In this document: piece by piece, positions 12,334 through 22,500 of the stretch
How the letters are laid out: each line of letters opens with the position of its first letter
How positions within the stretch are numbered: position 1 is the stretch's first letter
Assembly: GCA_003117195.1 (NCBI GenBank)
Contig: BDSI01000050.1
Span: 372,001-436,000 of the forward strand
Length of the DNA: 64,000 bases
Reading direction: 5' to 3'
From: Eudorina sp. 2006-703-Eu-15
Lineage: Eukaryota > Chlorophyta > Chlorophyceae > Chlamydomonadales > Volvocaceae
Translations under genes and position numbers: made by a program
Notes under the pieces: generated by a model
Database searches by the model: none
Told to the model about the DNA's origin: nothing
Seen by the model: the letters and a program-made list of their open reading frames with translations, nothing else

Positions 12334-14762
12334 ATGGAGCAGGATGAAACGGCGGCAGCATATTCGTTCGACATATTCACAGCTCTTCCCCGGGACGCGT
12401 TGGAGATCATCCTGATGTTCCTCCCTGCCAACGAGGTCGCATGCACGTTGCGGCTTGTGTGCAAGGCAGCCGCGGCGCAGCTGCGCCGCTTCACCACTGT
12501 CCGCTTGTCGCAACCCTCCCCGCCACACGCCTTCCAGCACCGCTGGGCCGCCCCAGGCGCCCTGCGCGCCGTCTCCTTCCAGCAGCGCCTACAGCTGCTC
12601 TGCCTGTCCGCCGCCAGCGGCTGCACCGAGAACCTCGCCACCGCCATCGACGCATCCGGCATCCTGCTCCGCTCGGAGGTCACGAAGTCCGCAGCCGCTG
12701 CCGCGCACCTTCACGTCCTGGAGTGGCTCCATCAGCGGGGCTGGCCGTGGGGCCAAAGCCTCGCTGCCGCCGCGCGCGCCGGGCAGACGGAGGTCTGCTG
12801 CTGGATGCTGGACCGCGGCTGCCCCTGGGACGATGACGCCTTACCGGCAGCTGCCCGCGGGGGCCACATGCAGTTACTGGAGCTGCTGTTGAGGGCACGG
12901 CCCCCGCGAGTTGCCCCGTTCGATGCCGTCGGGGTGCTTGTCGCGGCGGCGGAGGGGTGCGACCTGCGCAGCCTGCAGGCGTTGTACGGCAAACTGCTGC
13001 CGCTCGTCCAGCAGGCGCCGCAACACCAAGGGGACGTGCTGGGCGATGGCGAGCCGGCGGGCGATGGCGGCGCTGCCGTTGCTGCTGCCGCTGCGGTTGC
13101 TGCTGCCGTCGCCCAGGTCGGGGATGCGGTGGTGGATCCGCTGCTGCCGGAAGCACAACAGCAGCTGCAGCAGCTGCAACTGCAGCCTCCAGCGGTGGTC
13201 ATGCTGACCCCGCGGCAGGCGAGGCAGATGCTGGCTGCGGCCGCCGGCAGCCCCACAGCCGACTGGCAGCAGAAGGTGGAGTGGCTGGAGGGCCAGGCGA
13301 GCATGGGCCTGCTGGGGGATGCCGCCAGGCACGCGGAGCAGCCGCGCCAGCAGCGCCCCCTCCAGCTGTCCTCGCCGGTCTGCACCAAGGCGGCTAGCTG
13401 CGACGACGCGCCCATCCGCCTGGCCTGGCTGCGGCGGCGGGGCTACGAGCCGCATGCGCCTACGGCCGCGGTGGCCGCAGCCGCCCGTGGGAACTTGGCC
13501 GCCCTGCGGTACCTCCTCTCGCAGGTCTGTACCACTGGGGATGACGGCAGCGATGACGGCCGCGGCGGCGGAGGTGCGGCCGGCGGTGGCGGTGGCGGCG
13601 GAGGCGGCGGCGGGCCGCCCCCCAGCGCCTGGCTGCAGGCCTCCCGCGCAGCCGCCAAGGCAGGGCACCGCGCCGTGCTGCGGGCGCTGCACGCCGCGGG
13701 CTGCCTGCCGTTCCCCGGTGACGATCTGACCCTGATCAATGCGGCGTCTGGCGGCTGCTTGGCGACGGTGAGGTGGCTGGTGACGTTGCTGGGATGCGAC
13801 GGCCAGGCCGATCGCGACGGTCCTGAGGGTGCGGACAGCGACGATGCCGACGGCGCGGCAGCCTCGGCTGCCGCCCACGCTTCCGCAGCCCCCGGCGGGG
13901 CGGAGGAGGAGCCCCCGGACTACGAGGACGGCCGGGTCCTCAACGCCGCCGCGAGGTCGGGCAGCCTGGCGCTGGTGATCTGGCTGCGCCGGCGGGGCTA
14001 CACGTGGAACGGGGCCACGATGGCCAGCGCCGCTGAGGGGGGCTGCGAGGAGGCGCTGGAGTGGCTGGCGGCGCAGGGGTGTCCGCTGCCGGTAAGGGGT
14101 GGACGGGCGGAGTACGTACAACACGCGGGCGGGTAGTGCAGGTGGCCCGCCGTCAATGCGGCTCTGTGCACGCCGTGAAGTACGGGGGTTGGTTGGTTTG
14201 CTGGGCAACGGTAGTCGCACAAGCGCTCGTGCTGTCGTGCTGTCTCCGGAGCCCTCCTGCTTGGTTGGTCTGGATGGTCCCATGTCCCGTTGTGGTGATT
14301 TCCCAACCCGCTCAAGCCCATCGGCGCCGTCTCGCTCACCAACTCGCCTTGCCCTGCATCCGCCATCCCGTACGCACGGTCTTCTCTCCGCTCACAGCAG
14401 CGCCGTGCCGTACCATGTCGTACCCACAGACCAGCGGCAAGCCGTACATCACCGCCGTGGGCCGCAACGATATGGCCTCGGTGCGCTGCCTCCGGCGGCT
14501 CGGCTGCAGCTGGGGCGGCGCCGGCCTGTCCGTGATGTCGCACGGCCTGGCGAAGGGCTTCCCCCTGAGCGTGCTGCAGTGGATGGTGGAGGCCGCGGGT
14601 TGCCCGGTCAACCGCCAGGAGACGGCTGCCATGGCGCGGTTGTACACCTGGCTGCCGGGGGAGTACCGGCAGCAGGTTCAAGACTGGCTGGCGGCGGGGT
14701 CAGGGCGGGCTGCAGGTGCAGGTGATGAAAAAGAGGGGGCGACGGAACAGGAAGGCAACTAA
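12334..14762 (+). CDS. F-box protein with ankyrin-like repeats, 2 exons, 696 aa
   Basis: Exons 12334-14091 (donor CCG|GTAAGG) and 14430-14762 (acceptor CCACAG|ACC) join in phase 0. An in-frame ATG at 12283 would add 17 residues. Residues about 14-50 (FTALPRDALEIILMFLP, then ACTLRLVCKAAAAQLRRF) fit an F-box, the Skp1-binding motif of SCF ubiquitin ligases. The rest holds repeated helical pairs of the degenerate ankyrin type, ending in WLHQRGWPWG, WMLDRGCPWD, WLRRRGYEPHAPT, LHAAGCLPFPGD, WLRRRGYTWNG and WLAAQGCPLP. Low-complexity Ala/Gln, Gly and acidic stretches (residues about 245-285, 420-445, 500-530) separate them. By family analogy it would choose targets for ubiquitination; no substrate can be inferred. 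A TGTAA at 14792-14796, the volvocine poly(A) signal, follows the stop by 30 nt. Confidence 0.75.
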
Positions 14763-14791
14763 AGCAGCCGTGTCGCCGCGGAGCAGCAGGC

Positions 14792-14796
14792 TGTAA
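14792..14796 (+). terminator. Candidate TGTAA poly(A) signal
   Basis: TGTAA lies 30 nt after the stop of the F-box/ankyrin-like gene. UGUAA is the usual polyadenylation signal in Chlamydomonas and Volvox, but this spacing is short and other copies lie further downstream. Confidence 0.35.
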
Positions 14797-14952
14797 GCCA
14801 CGCTTTGCAGGCAGAGGGGTGGGTGCGATGACGGCTGGCCCCGCGTGTGGGTTCTCTCGCGCGCTCCAGTTGCGGGGCAGGAGTAGGCCAGCCATGATCT
14901 GTCAGCAGCGAGAGTTGCGGCTGCTGTGGGGCGGCCATGGGCATCGGTACAA

Positions 14953-15305
14953 TAGTAGTAAGCGTTACAAGGTGGCACAATGTAATTATTATAAGGCCGC
15001 CGCGGACCACCACTGCTTGTGCATCTGTCTGCTCGCGGACCGTCTACTTGCACCTGGCCAGCGCGGTTTGACGGACCTGCGGGGTGACCGATCGACTGCG
15101 GCTCTGCGTGGGCGGGTCGCGTCCATCACTGTTGTTGGGCGGCAGAAAGCAGGTGTGTCCGTCGCTGTTGTGGGCGATGTGCGGGTACTGTGAACAATCG
15201 TGCGCAGCCCTGGGTAGGGGTTGATGAGATGAGGCGCCTACGAGCTATCTGGGCCCGTTGGAATACCCGGTCGGGACACGGGTCCACCTTGTAACGGTTA
15301 CAATG
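14953..15305. repeat. Family A repeats as an inverted pair, possible MITE
   Basis: The left end (14953-14976) reads AGTAAGCGTTACAAGGTGGC. The right end (15241-15305) carries the full family A block in the opposite orientation, ending CCACCTTGTAACGGTTACAA. The two ends thus form imperfect terminal inverted repeats around CGTTACAAGGTGG with about 265 bp between them. No transposase is encoded. Target-site duplications could not be established by eye. Confidence 0.55.
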
Positions 15306-16090
15306 TACAATAATCGTTCTCGGGGCCCCGCCCGCCATGTGTCGATCGCCCGCCATGTTAAGACCCAAGATGGACCAGCCACCAAGGGTAATGTAAGCCG
15401 ACACCGTTGGCACGGCGACTACAAATTTAACATAATTAATAAAGGAATGTGCTGTCCCAGCACGCGACGTCACGCAGCCGTCCTCCAACATAATTTTACA
15501 TCAACTGAGAATTAATTGCGCGCGTGGACGAATTCAGATTCTACTCGCAAAAGAATAAAATGATCATTGTTTGACCGCTAAAACTAGATTTGCCTGTTCC
15601 TACGGGACATGCGCCCACCATCGACGGCGACGTCCCCAATCAGGCAAGACCCTACAGGCTTTGTGCCATTGCATTTGACGAGTGCACGCCCCATCCATGC
15701 GCAATGCATGTATGACCGATTAGCTCGCTCATGCGTCGCCGCATGTGTGTGCGAGCAGCACGCTACTGGTAAGAATGTGTGCAGCACCATCCAGCCTGAC
15801 CCAGCAGACTCCCGCCCTCCCTCGAGGCCTCCTGAGTATGTACGGCATGTCCGTACTGCTGCGTCTGTGAAACAATTGTGAAACAATTCACCTGCAACAA
15901 GTGATGGGCTAGCCACTCACCGCTGAAACGCGCACGATGCCCGCTTGCTCTCCAAAATGGATCACGAAAATCCCATGAACAATAGTGAAACTACGATTGG
16001 CATCGTGGACGAAACTCCCATCCAGCACACGAAGGCAAGGCACGCACGTCATCACCAGGCCCCTTGCGCCACGCACACACACACACACAC
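15306..16090. other. Intergenic, no supported gene
   Basis: Short open frames only. A (CA)n run begins near 16077 and leads into the direct repeats listed next. Confidence 0.45.
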
Positions 16091-16356
16091 AGGCCCCTTA
16101 CGCCCCTTTCCCCCGTATCCGGGGGAGAGTGCTTCGGCGGTCTCCCGTATGGGGCGGGTTAGCGCCCCCGGCCAGCGGACTGCGAGGCGCAGACCGCCCG
16201 GGATGGGCCTTCGCCCACTCCCTTGAGGGGGCACAGCGGTCACCGATCCTCGGGGATCGGGCACGCGCCCTTGGTTGAGAGCGAGGGGACAGAGGCCCCT
16301 TACGCCCCTTTCCCCCGTATCCGGGGGAAAGTGCTTCGGCGGTCTCCCGTATGGCC
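16091..16356 (+). repeat. Two 65-bp direct repeats, about 200 bp apart
   Basis: Copy 1 (16091-16155) and copy 2 (16293-16356) both read AGGCCCCTTACGCCCCTTTC, CCCCGTATCCGGGGG, then (G/A)AGTGCTTCGGCGGTCTCC and CGTATGG. They differ at one internal base. The 137 bp between them are GC-rich. A CA repeat flanks each side (16077-16091 and 16388-16417). Confidence 0.85.
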
Positions 16357-16387
16357 CAGTGTCGGCCCGGCAGATATGTAACGATTC

Positions 16388-16417
16388 ACACACACACACA
16401 CACACACTCACACACAC
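16388..16417 (+). repeat. (CA)n microsatellite
   Basis: A dinucleotide run with one CT interruption, 170 bp beyond the stop of the seven-exon pherophorin gene. Confidence 0.85.
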
Positions 16418-16585
16418 AGCATTGATGGGTCATCCATGGGCGCAGCCATCCTGCTGCCTGCCTGCCTGTATGTATGTATGTACGTATGTAGGGGACACTC
16501 CAGTCGCCAACCCAGCGGCGCCGCCGACACACAGCAGGGGAACGTGGCGTGTCGTCTGGCGCTGTCCACCAGCGGCCGCCTTCTC

Positions 16586-19500
16586 TCAACGCTTTGCCGC
16601 CGCCGCCGCTGCCAGTCCGCTTCGGTACACGGGGCAGCAGTCCTTGTTGGCGTTGAAGAGGGCCGTGTAGCTGCAGTCGCGTCGGTAGGCACGCAGGTGG
16701 AGGGGAGACACACACAGAAGAAAGGGACGGAGCAGTACGGGTTAAGAGTAGGCAGCCAGAGAGCGTCATTACGGTAGTTTGTGGGGCACACGGTTGTACG
16801 TGGACTGTCCCAGCGCCGTCCGTACGAGGCAGTGCGTACGGCCGTACCGCCCTCCCTGCACTCCTCCAGTGATTCATTCACACGACCTCACCACTGGCCC
16901 CCGAAGCCCAGACAGAGGTCCGCCATGGTCTTGCCCTTCTTGACCTCCACACACACAGTGGCGCCGTTGGCCTGGGCGAGGCTCCAGTTGATGGGCGTGG
17001 CTGTGGAGGCAGACAGGGAAGAAAGGGCGGGGGCCACATGTGTGGTGGTGGTCAACTTGCGCTCCGTGTGCTGGTCGGTGGGAGCTTCAGTCGGCGACTG
17101 GCTTGGCGTGCGACAGTTACGAACGAAAGAACTAGACAAGCTCCGGCGGGTGTCTGGGTCGAGGTCACTCTAATCCCGACAGAGATCCTCAGCAGCAGCA
17201 ACCGTGCAAGCACCGGTCCAAGCAGTCACGCATAGGGCCCCTCGGGTCACAATTCGTCCGAGCATCGATGTCCGGCCCTGACCCCGCCCCCGCCGATGGC
17301 CGGGTTATGTAGGTGGGCATGAAGCCCTCCCCGCGCCCAACCCTCTGCAGTCCTCACCCTTGAGCGCGTAGGCGCCCGGACCTCCCCAGCTGGGAGACAG
17401 CTTGGTGGCCGGGCCGACAGCCGGGTACAGGTTGAAGCCGCGGACCCAGGAGCTCATGTTTTGATCTGGATGCAGGACGTTTTGCGCACAGTTAGCCAAA
17501 GGTGGGACAACACAAAAGCAGGCTCTAGGCCGAAGAAGACGGACAGGGACCAACGGTGACGGGTGGTGACGGTGGTGACGGTCAGCAAGCACGCAGCTGC
17601 GCTCAGGCTCTGCCTGTCAGCCCCCTCTCCACACACACCCGCCGCCGCTCCCAACGCACACAAACGGCACTCACTGGCAAACCACTCAATCTTGGACAGC
17701 TTGTCGCCACCGGCACCGCAAGAGCTCTGCAAATGGCAAAACACAACATTCAGGGAGTCGGGGGGGGATGAAGGGCTGTTGTGCACCAAGCACCACGGGC
17801 GCTCGAAATTGAGCTGGCTGGGGCGGGTCGTGGGCGACAGGGGGTGCGCGGGGTGGAGCGCGGTGCGGGTGGATGCACGGGTGGACTGCTACTGCGCCCC
17901 GTCAAGCCCGACTGCCCCATCATTGTCAATACACGCCAACCCTTATTCGAAATATAATAGAGCTGCGTGAGGTCGCGAGCCTGCCTCCATACTCACCGGC
18001 ACCAGCTGGGATGAAGGGACGGTGTTGAACGTGAAGCAGTACTCGGTGGTGGTGGGGGTGGACTTGCCCGGCAGGTAGGCCGAGGCGAGCGTGAACGGGA
18101 GCGTGCCCTGGGTCGCGTTGCACGAGCAATTGACGGGCACCGACACGGGCGGGCTGCAGGCGGCCGACTGGTCCAGGGGCAGACACGCATAGCCGCCGGT
18201 GCTGATCCGGACGGTGTACTTCTCCAGCGCGGGGTTGCAGACGCTGCCGCCGGCGGCGATGTCGATCCAGCTCGGCACCTGCTGGCGGACTTGCTCTTTG
18301 AAGGACTCTGGAAGCACCAGCCCCTCGCCGTCGACCAGGCGCTTGAAGACGCCGCACACACCAACGGCCAGGTCGGAGCACTGGCTGGGGTTCGGGGCGA
18401 AGGAGACGTTCAAGCCGATGTTCGCCTTGCGGATGAGTGCGTTGATGGAGTCAGCGATCTGTTGCTGGATGGCGGCGCAGCTGGCATTGCCGTACCGGAA
18501 CGGCCGCAAGTCGTACTGTGGTGGGGACAGCTGGGCAACAACGCAGAGCTGGCTGGGGCAGTCGATGTCCGTGCGGTTGAAGGCTGGCGGCGAGGGCGGC
18601 GGGGGCGACGGCGGCGAGGGCGGCAGGGGCGACGGAGGTGAGGGCGGTAGGGGCGACGGAGGCGAAGGCGGCAGGGGCGACGGAGGCGACGGAGGCAGGG
18701 GCGACGGAGGCGAAGGCGGAGGCGGCACGAAGGTCTGTGACACTGGGCAGCACTTGCAGGCCGTGTCGACGAAGGCTGCCACGCAGGTGCCGGAGGGGGT
18801 GCCGGGCGGCGACACGCACATCTTCTCCAGCGTGTTGCAGCCCTGGCCGCCACGACTGGTGGTGAGCGTGAGGCACAGCTCAGCGTCGCGGGCGGTTACG
18901 ACGTCCAGACCAAGGGAGGTGAGACGCAGTACGGCAGCGGTAGATGGGCCGTACACGGTCCGGTAGAAGGCGGCGCCCACAGCGGTGGGGACGCCGTTCA
19001 GGGTGGCCTTGACGCTCCCGCCGGAACCCACGCAGCTGCTGGAGACGTCGAACTGAGGGCGGCGGAAAGAACAAAGCATGCCGAAATGCTGATGTAATTT
19101 ATTTTATAATTATTTTATTATCGAATATAATTTTTAGGAAAATGCTTTTAATATTATTTTTAATATATGTTATATGAATGAATGAATGTTACAGCGGACC
19201 CCAACGGGATCATCGGTGTATACCAGAGCAAGCCCCCGTAGGCCCCGCCGCCAAGGCGGCAGGTCACCTCCACACCACATGTTATATATATATATATATT
19301 TATTTTTTTTATTTCTTCAATTAGTTTTTTTAATATCAACATAATTGGTCGGCATGCAAATCCAGGCGACTCGATGCACACAGATGTACGGTACGCGCGA
19401 AGGCATGCATCCTTGCTTCCTTCGTCATGGCGCGTGTGCCGCAGGCCACGTGTGCCGATGTCGCTGATGCTCGCGACTGCAGCAGGATCAACTTCGACCA

Positions 19501-20062
19501 GGTGCCATCCCTCGACCAGGTAGTCATGAGCGCACCTCGATCTTCTTCAGGTCGGCTGTGCAGCAGGCGCCCGTGCAGCCCCGCTGGGAACCGGTGACCC
19601 GGATCGTGAAGCAGTACTTGCCGCCCCCCAGCGACCTCACACCGGGAGCCAGCTGATACGCGCCCGCAGACGTGTTGCAGTTGCGGTACGGGAAGCCGGA
19701 GATGGTCCCCGCGAGGGCGGCGAGGTCCGCGAAGGATGTGAACTCGTCGCCGTCATCCAGCTGCGCGACTGCGCCGATGGCCCTGTGCGTGCGTGGGACG
19801 ACGGGTCCGAACGACGGCTGGGCTTCAGACTAATATTTCAGACATAACAGCGTCCTCATCAACAGTAATTGGTTTGTAGAGTATTCGCCAACGCTCGCCG
19901 GCACCGAAAGTCTGCGACATCGCTTTTCGGTCCTCGCGTGATCATGTTCAAATGTAGGCACGTGACATGCTAACATCCAGGCTTAATTACACATGCATGA
20001 TCAACTCACCAGCAGCAGCAGGCAAAGGCCAGCGCGGCAGCAACCCTTGTGGTTGTCGCCAT
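16586..20062 (-). CDS. Pherophorin, 7 exons, 569 aa
   Basis: Exons 20062-20010, 19782-19536, 19052-17997, 17726-17675, 17465-17358, 17000-16892 and 16670-16586 join with matching phases to 569 codons and a TGA. Exon 1 plus the start of exon 2 gives a signal peptide (MATTTRVAAALAFACCCWAI, then GAVAQ). Residues about 25-208 are the N-terminal pherophorin domain: FPYRNCNTSAGAYQLAPGV, KYCFTI, CTGACCTADLKKIEFDVSSS. Residues about 209-257 are a (S)PPSPLPP spacer, the hydroxyproline-rich rod. The rest is the C-terminal domain with ASCAAIQQQIADSINALI, VGVCGVFK, YCFTFNTV, NMSSWVRGFNLYP and FNANKDCCPV near the end. Pherophorins are secreted glycoproteins that build the wall or extracellular matrix. Most members are regulated by development or stress; nothing here shows how. 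Intron 2 carries a family B repeat (19187-19295). Confidence 0.9.
18586..18728 (-). repeat. Pro-rich coding repeat of the pherophorin rod
   Basis: A 24-bp unit on the minus strand encodes repeats of SPLPPSPP in exon 3. Units differ by single bases, consistent with slippage or unequal exchange under selection for the same peptide. Confidence 0.85.
19187..19295 (+). repeat. Family B dispersed repeat in pherophorin intron 2
   Basis: It starts GTTACAGCGGACCCCAACGG, continues TGTATACCAGAGCAAGCCCC and ends GGCGGCAGGTCACCTCCACA. The whole is homologous to 20476-20605. The surrounding intron is strongly AT-rich, with a TATATA run at about 19283-19300. Confidence 0.8.
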
Positions 20063-20475
20063 TGCAAGTGTCGAATCTATGCGATAACTTTGGTATGCGA
20101 AAACGTCTAAATTCAATAGTGATTAATCTGCAAGGATTGGCTCGACAAGAATTGCAAAAATTGGCGTATTTGTATTAGTTATGGGAAAGTACGGCATACG
20201 TGGCGCCCGTTCTTAAAATTCGGTTGCACTTACCTCGGTTGAGCTGCTACATCTAGATGATACAGTAATAATTTTGCACGTTATATGAAATGCTTGCTTT
20301 GCATTCAACGAACAGGATGTCCCCTGGCGGGCTCCTTACTACAGTGCCCGTACCATTCGCCAATTGGCGAATAGATGCGATGTATGTAGCAATAAAACCT
20401 CGCACCTCCGCTTGCCCAATCAGCCTTCACCTTAAGCATCCCCACAAATAGAAATAGTATTGTATGAATGAATCA
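20063..20475. promoter_or_regulatory. Upstream region of the pherophorin gene
   Basis: About 410 bp of mostly AT-rich sequence lie between the pherophorin start and the next family B copy. The core promoter is expected here by position only; I could not assign a TATA box or a known element. Confidence 0.3.
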
Positions 20476-20605
20476 ACGTTACAGCGGACCCCAAAAGGGA
20501 TAGGAAGGGATCAACGTGTATACCAGGGCAAAGCCCCAACAGGCCAATCCCCAACAGGCCCCACCGATTAGGCGGCAAGACACCTCCACACCTCAACGCC
20601 GCGAA
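20476..20605 (+). repeat. Family B dispersed repeat, full-length copy
   Basis: It starts CGTTACAGCGGACCCC, continues GTGTATACCAGGGCAAAGCC and ends GGCGGCAAGACACCTCCACA. It matches 19187-19295 with small insertions (a doubled CCCCAACAGGCC) and is in the same orientation. Confidence 0.8.
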
Positions 20606-22427
20606 AAAATAACACATCGGGCCATTATTGTGTCATGGGTGGTCATCGTACATAAGGAGGGTACGCAAGCGCCGAGAGCACCCTAGCCAGCGCCGGCTGA
20701 CGCCGATCAGCAAGTGCTGGGTGAACTGGGAAGCTCTCCAGATATTGTGAATGTTAGTGATTCACATTGGGGGGGCTGTAGCGGGGGGGGACTAGCTTCG
20801 TTCGCGGCCTATAACCTGGCAGTGTTGCATACTCAACGAAGTCCATACATGGTGGTAGTAAGTATTACCTGTTGACAGACGGCGCGACTATGAGGCAGTC
20901 GGCCGAATAAACTTCGGTTCATGAACCCAGATCTACCGCCGCCTGATGTGCCATCGAGGCAGTGGAATGTAAGACGTCCTTATGTTTTATCTGACAGCCG
21001 GAATTAGTATGGACTCGTGTGCTGGAACTTGGTATTCCGCCCTGGTATCGCCCGTGGCCCCGGCTCACCAAGCCTGACGACCCAGCTCCCAGCGTCCCAG
21101 GTGGAACCCCTCCTACCGTGGCGCAGGACTAAGAACATGCACATGCACTACACAGCAAAGGCATGTATACGACATTTATCCACCTCTGCGGACGTGGTGA
21201 CCTCGCTGCCTCAAGGACCCGGCGGGCGGCGCTTAGCCGCTGCGCGCGCCTCTGCTACTAGGCAAGTATCCCCACCGGTGGCGGCAAGGCGCGTGTGGTT
21301 TAGGACGCAGCAACGACACACGGGGGGAGTCGGATGGAGACGGGTGTGAGGGCAGTCGCAGGTCCGCAGGGGCGTTACCTACCAAGTGTACGACAGGGTA
21401 CGGAGTCAACCACCGTGGGAGCAACTTGCGAGGGAACCCCGTACGCACGGAAAGTCGCAGGTGCTTCGTGCCCAGCGGTTCAAGTCGACCCGTCCGGTGA
21501 GCCGCGATGGCGCGGTTTCGCTTCACCACCATTGTGTGTGGTGCAGGAAGCTGCGGCAGTGTCACCGATGACCCGCCGGGGTCCACTGTAACATCATTCA
21601 ATAACTTGTTAACCCTGCGTGAGGACTCCGGCGCGGCTTGCCTTGGTTGGGGTACGTCGCGGAGCGCTGTTGGGCTGCCCGACGGAAGGCAGCCACGTGC
21701 GTCGTTGAGACGTGTGACGACAGGTTTCGGATCTCTGCCGGAACCGGCTGGATCCAGCTCATGCCCACACCGGCGGGATGGACACCTGGGGTTGAGAACC
21801 CGTAGTTGGGGGAGAACGGCGACTTCCCCCAACCGAACGGTTGACTGCACTGTTCATCGTGAAAAAACCAGCAGCTGTCAGCTAGGTGTGTGTCCCAAGC
21901 CGCAGGACTCTGCCCCGCAAAGCCCGAGTCATCGACGACAGCCGAGGCCTCATCGCAAACCACGCACTCCACACACTGCGAATGGGAACCTGCCGCCGCT
22001 GAGGACACAGCGCGCCATCCAGTCTGCTCGCGCCAACAGCGCATCATCGCGTACCCACAAAATTCCAATCGCGCCCAGGGGAAGGGGCCGTCTTCTCACA
22101 CTCACACCCCATCACTCGTGCTCTTAGAACTGCAACCCCGTCATCCCATCCCATCCCCTCCCTCGGCCTCCGCTCCGAACACGCCCCAAGTACGGCGCCA
22201 CGGGATGGCACGCTGAAGTCCCAAGCCGGGTGACAACAACAGTGTGCCTTGGCGTGTCACCTGCACGACTCCAAGGACTCTCAAGGACAGCAAGCCGTCC
22301 CTGCCCGTCCGCGGACACCCAAACAAAACGTCGAGGGTGCGCTGCCGCTCCGGGGCCCCGGACGCCTCGGCCGCAACGCAACCGTCGCCCGCCCGCCCGC
22401 CAGCGAGCACTGCGAAGCCGCCACCTG
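20606..22427. other. Gene-poor region with one family B fragment
   Basis: No splice-supported coding block was found. Open frames of up to 206 codons around 21.2-22.1 kb overlap on both strands and show no motif. A short family B copy lies at 21557-21596. Confidence 0.45.
21557..21596 (-). repeat. Family B dispersed repeat, short copy
   Basis: On the plus strand it reads AGTGTCACCGATGACC, then CGGGGTCCACTGTAACATCA, the shared terminal block of family B. Confidence 0.7.
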
Positions 22428-22496
22428 ACTGCCTGGCCGCAACAGCCTGGCCGCAACAGCCTGGCCGCAACAGCCTGGCCGCAACAGCCTGGCCGC
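22428..22496 (+). repeat. 14-bp minisatellite
   Basis: About five tandem copies of AACAGCCTGGCCGC end only a few bases beyond the stop of the membrane-protein gene, so they lie in its 3' untranslated region. Confidence 0.9.
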
Positions 22497-22500
22497 CGTC

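Noticed and set aside
12874..14283. 469-codon minus-strand open frame
   Set aside because: It lies antisense to the F-box/ankyrin-like gene, runs through that gene's intron, and is Arg/Gln-rich with no motif, as expected from the antisense of GC-rich coding DNA.
16091..16356. CRISPR-like direct repeats
   Set aside because: Only two 65-bp units with a 137-bp gap, and the genome is eukaryotic.
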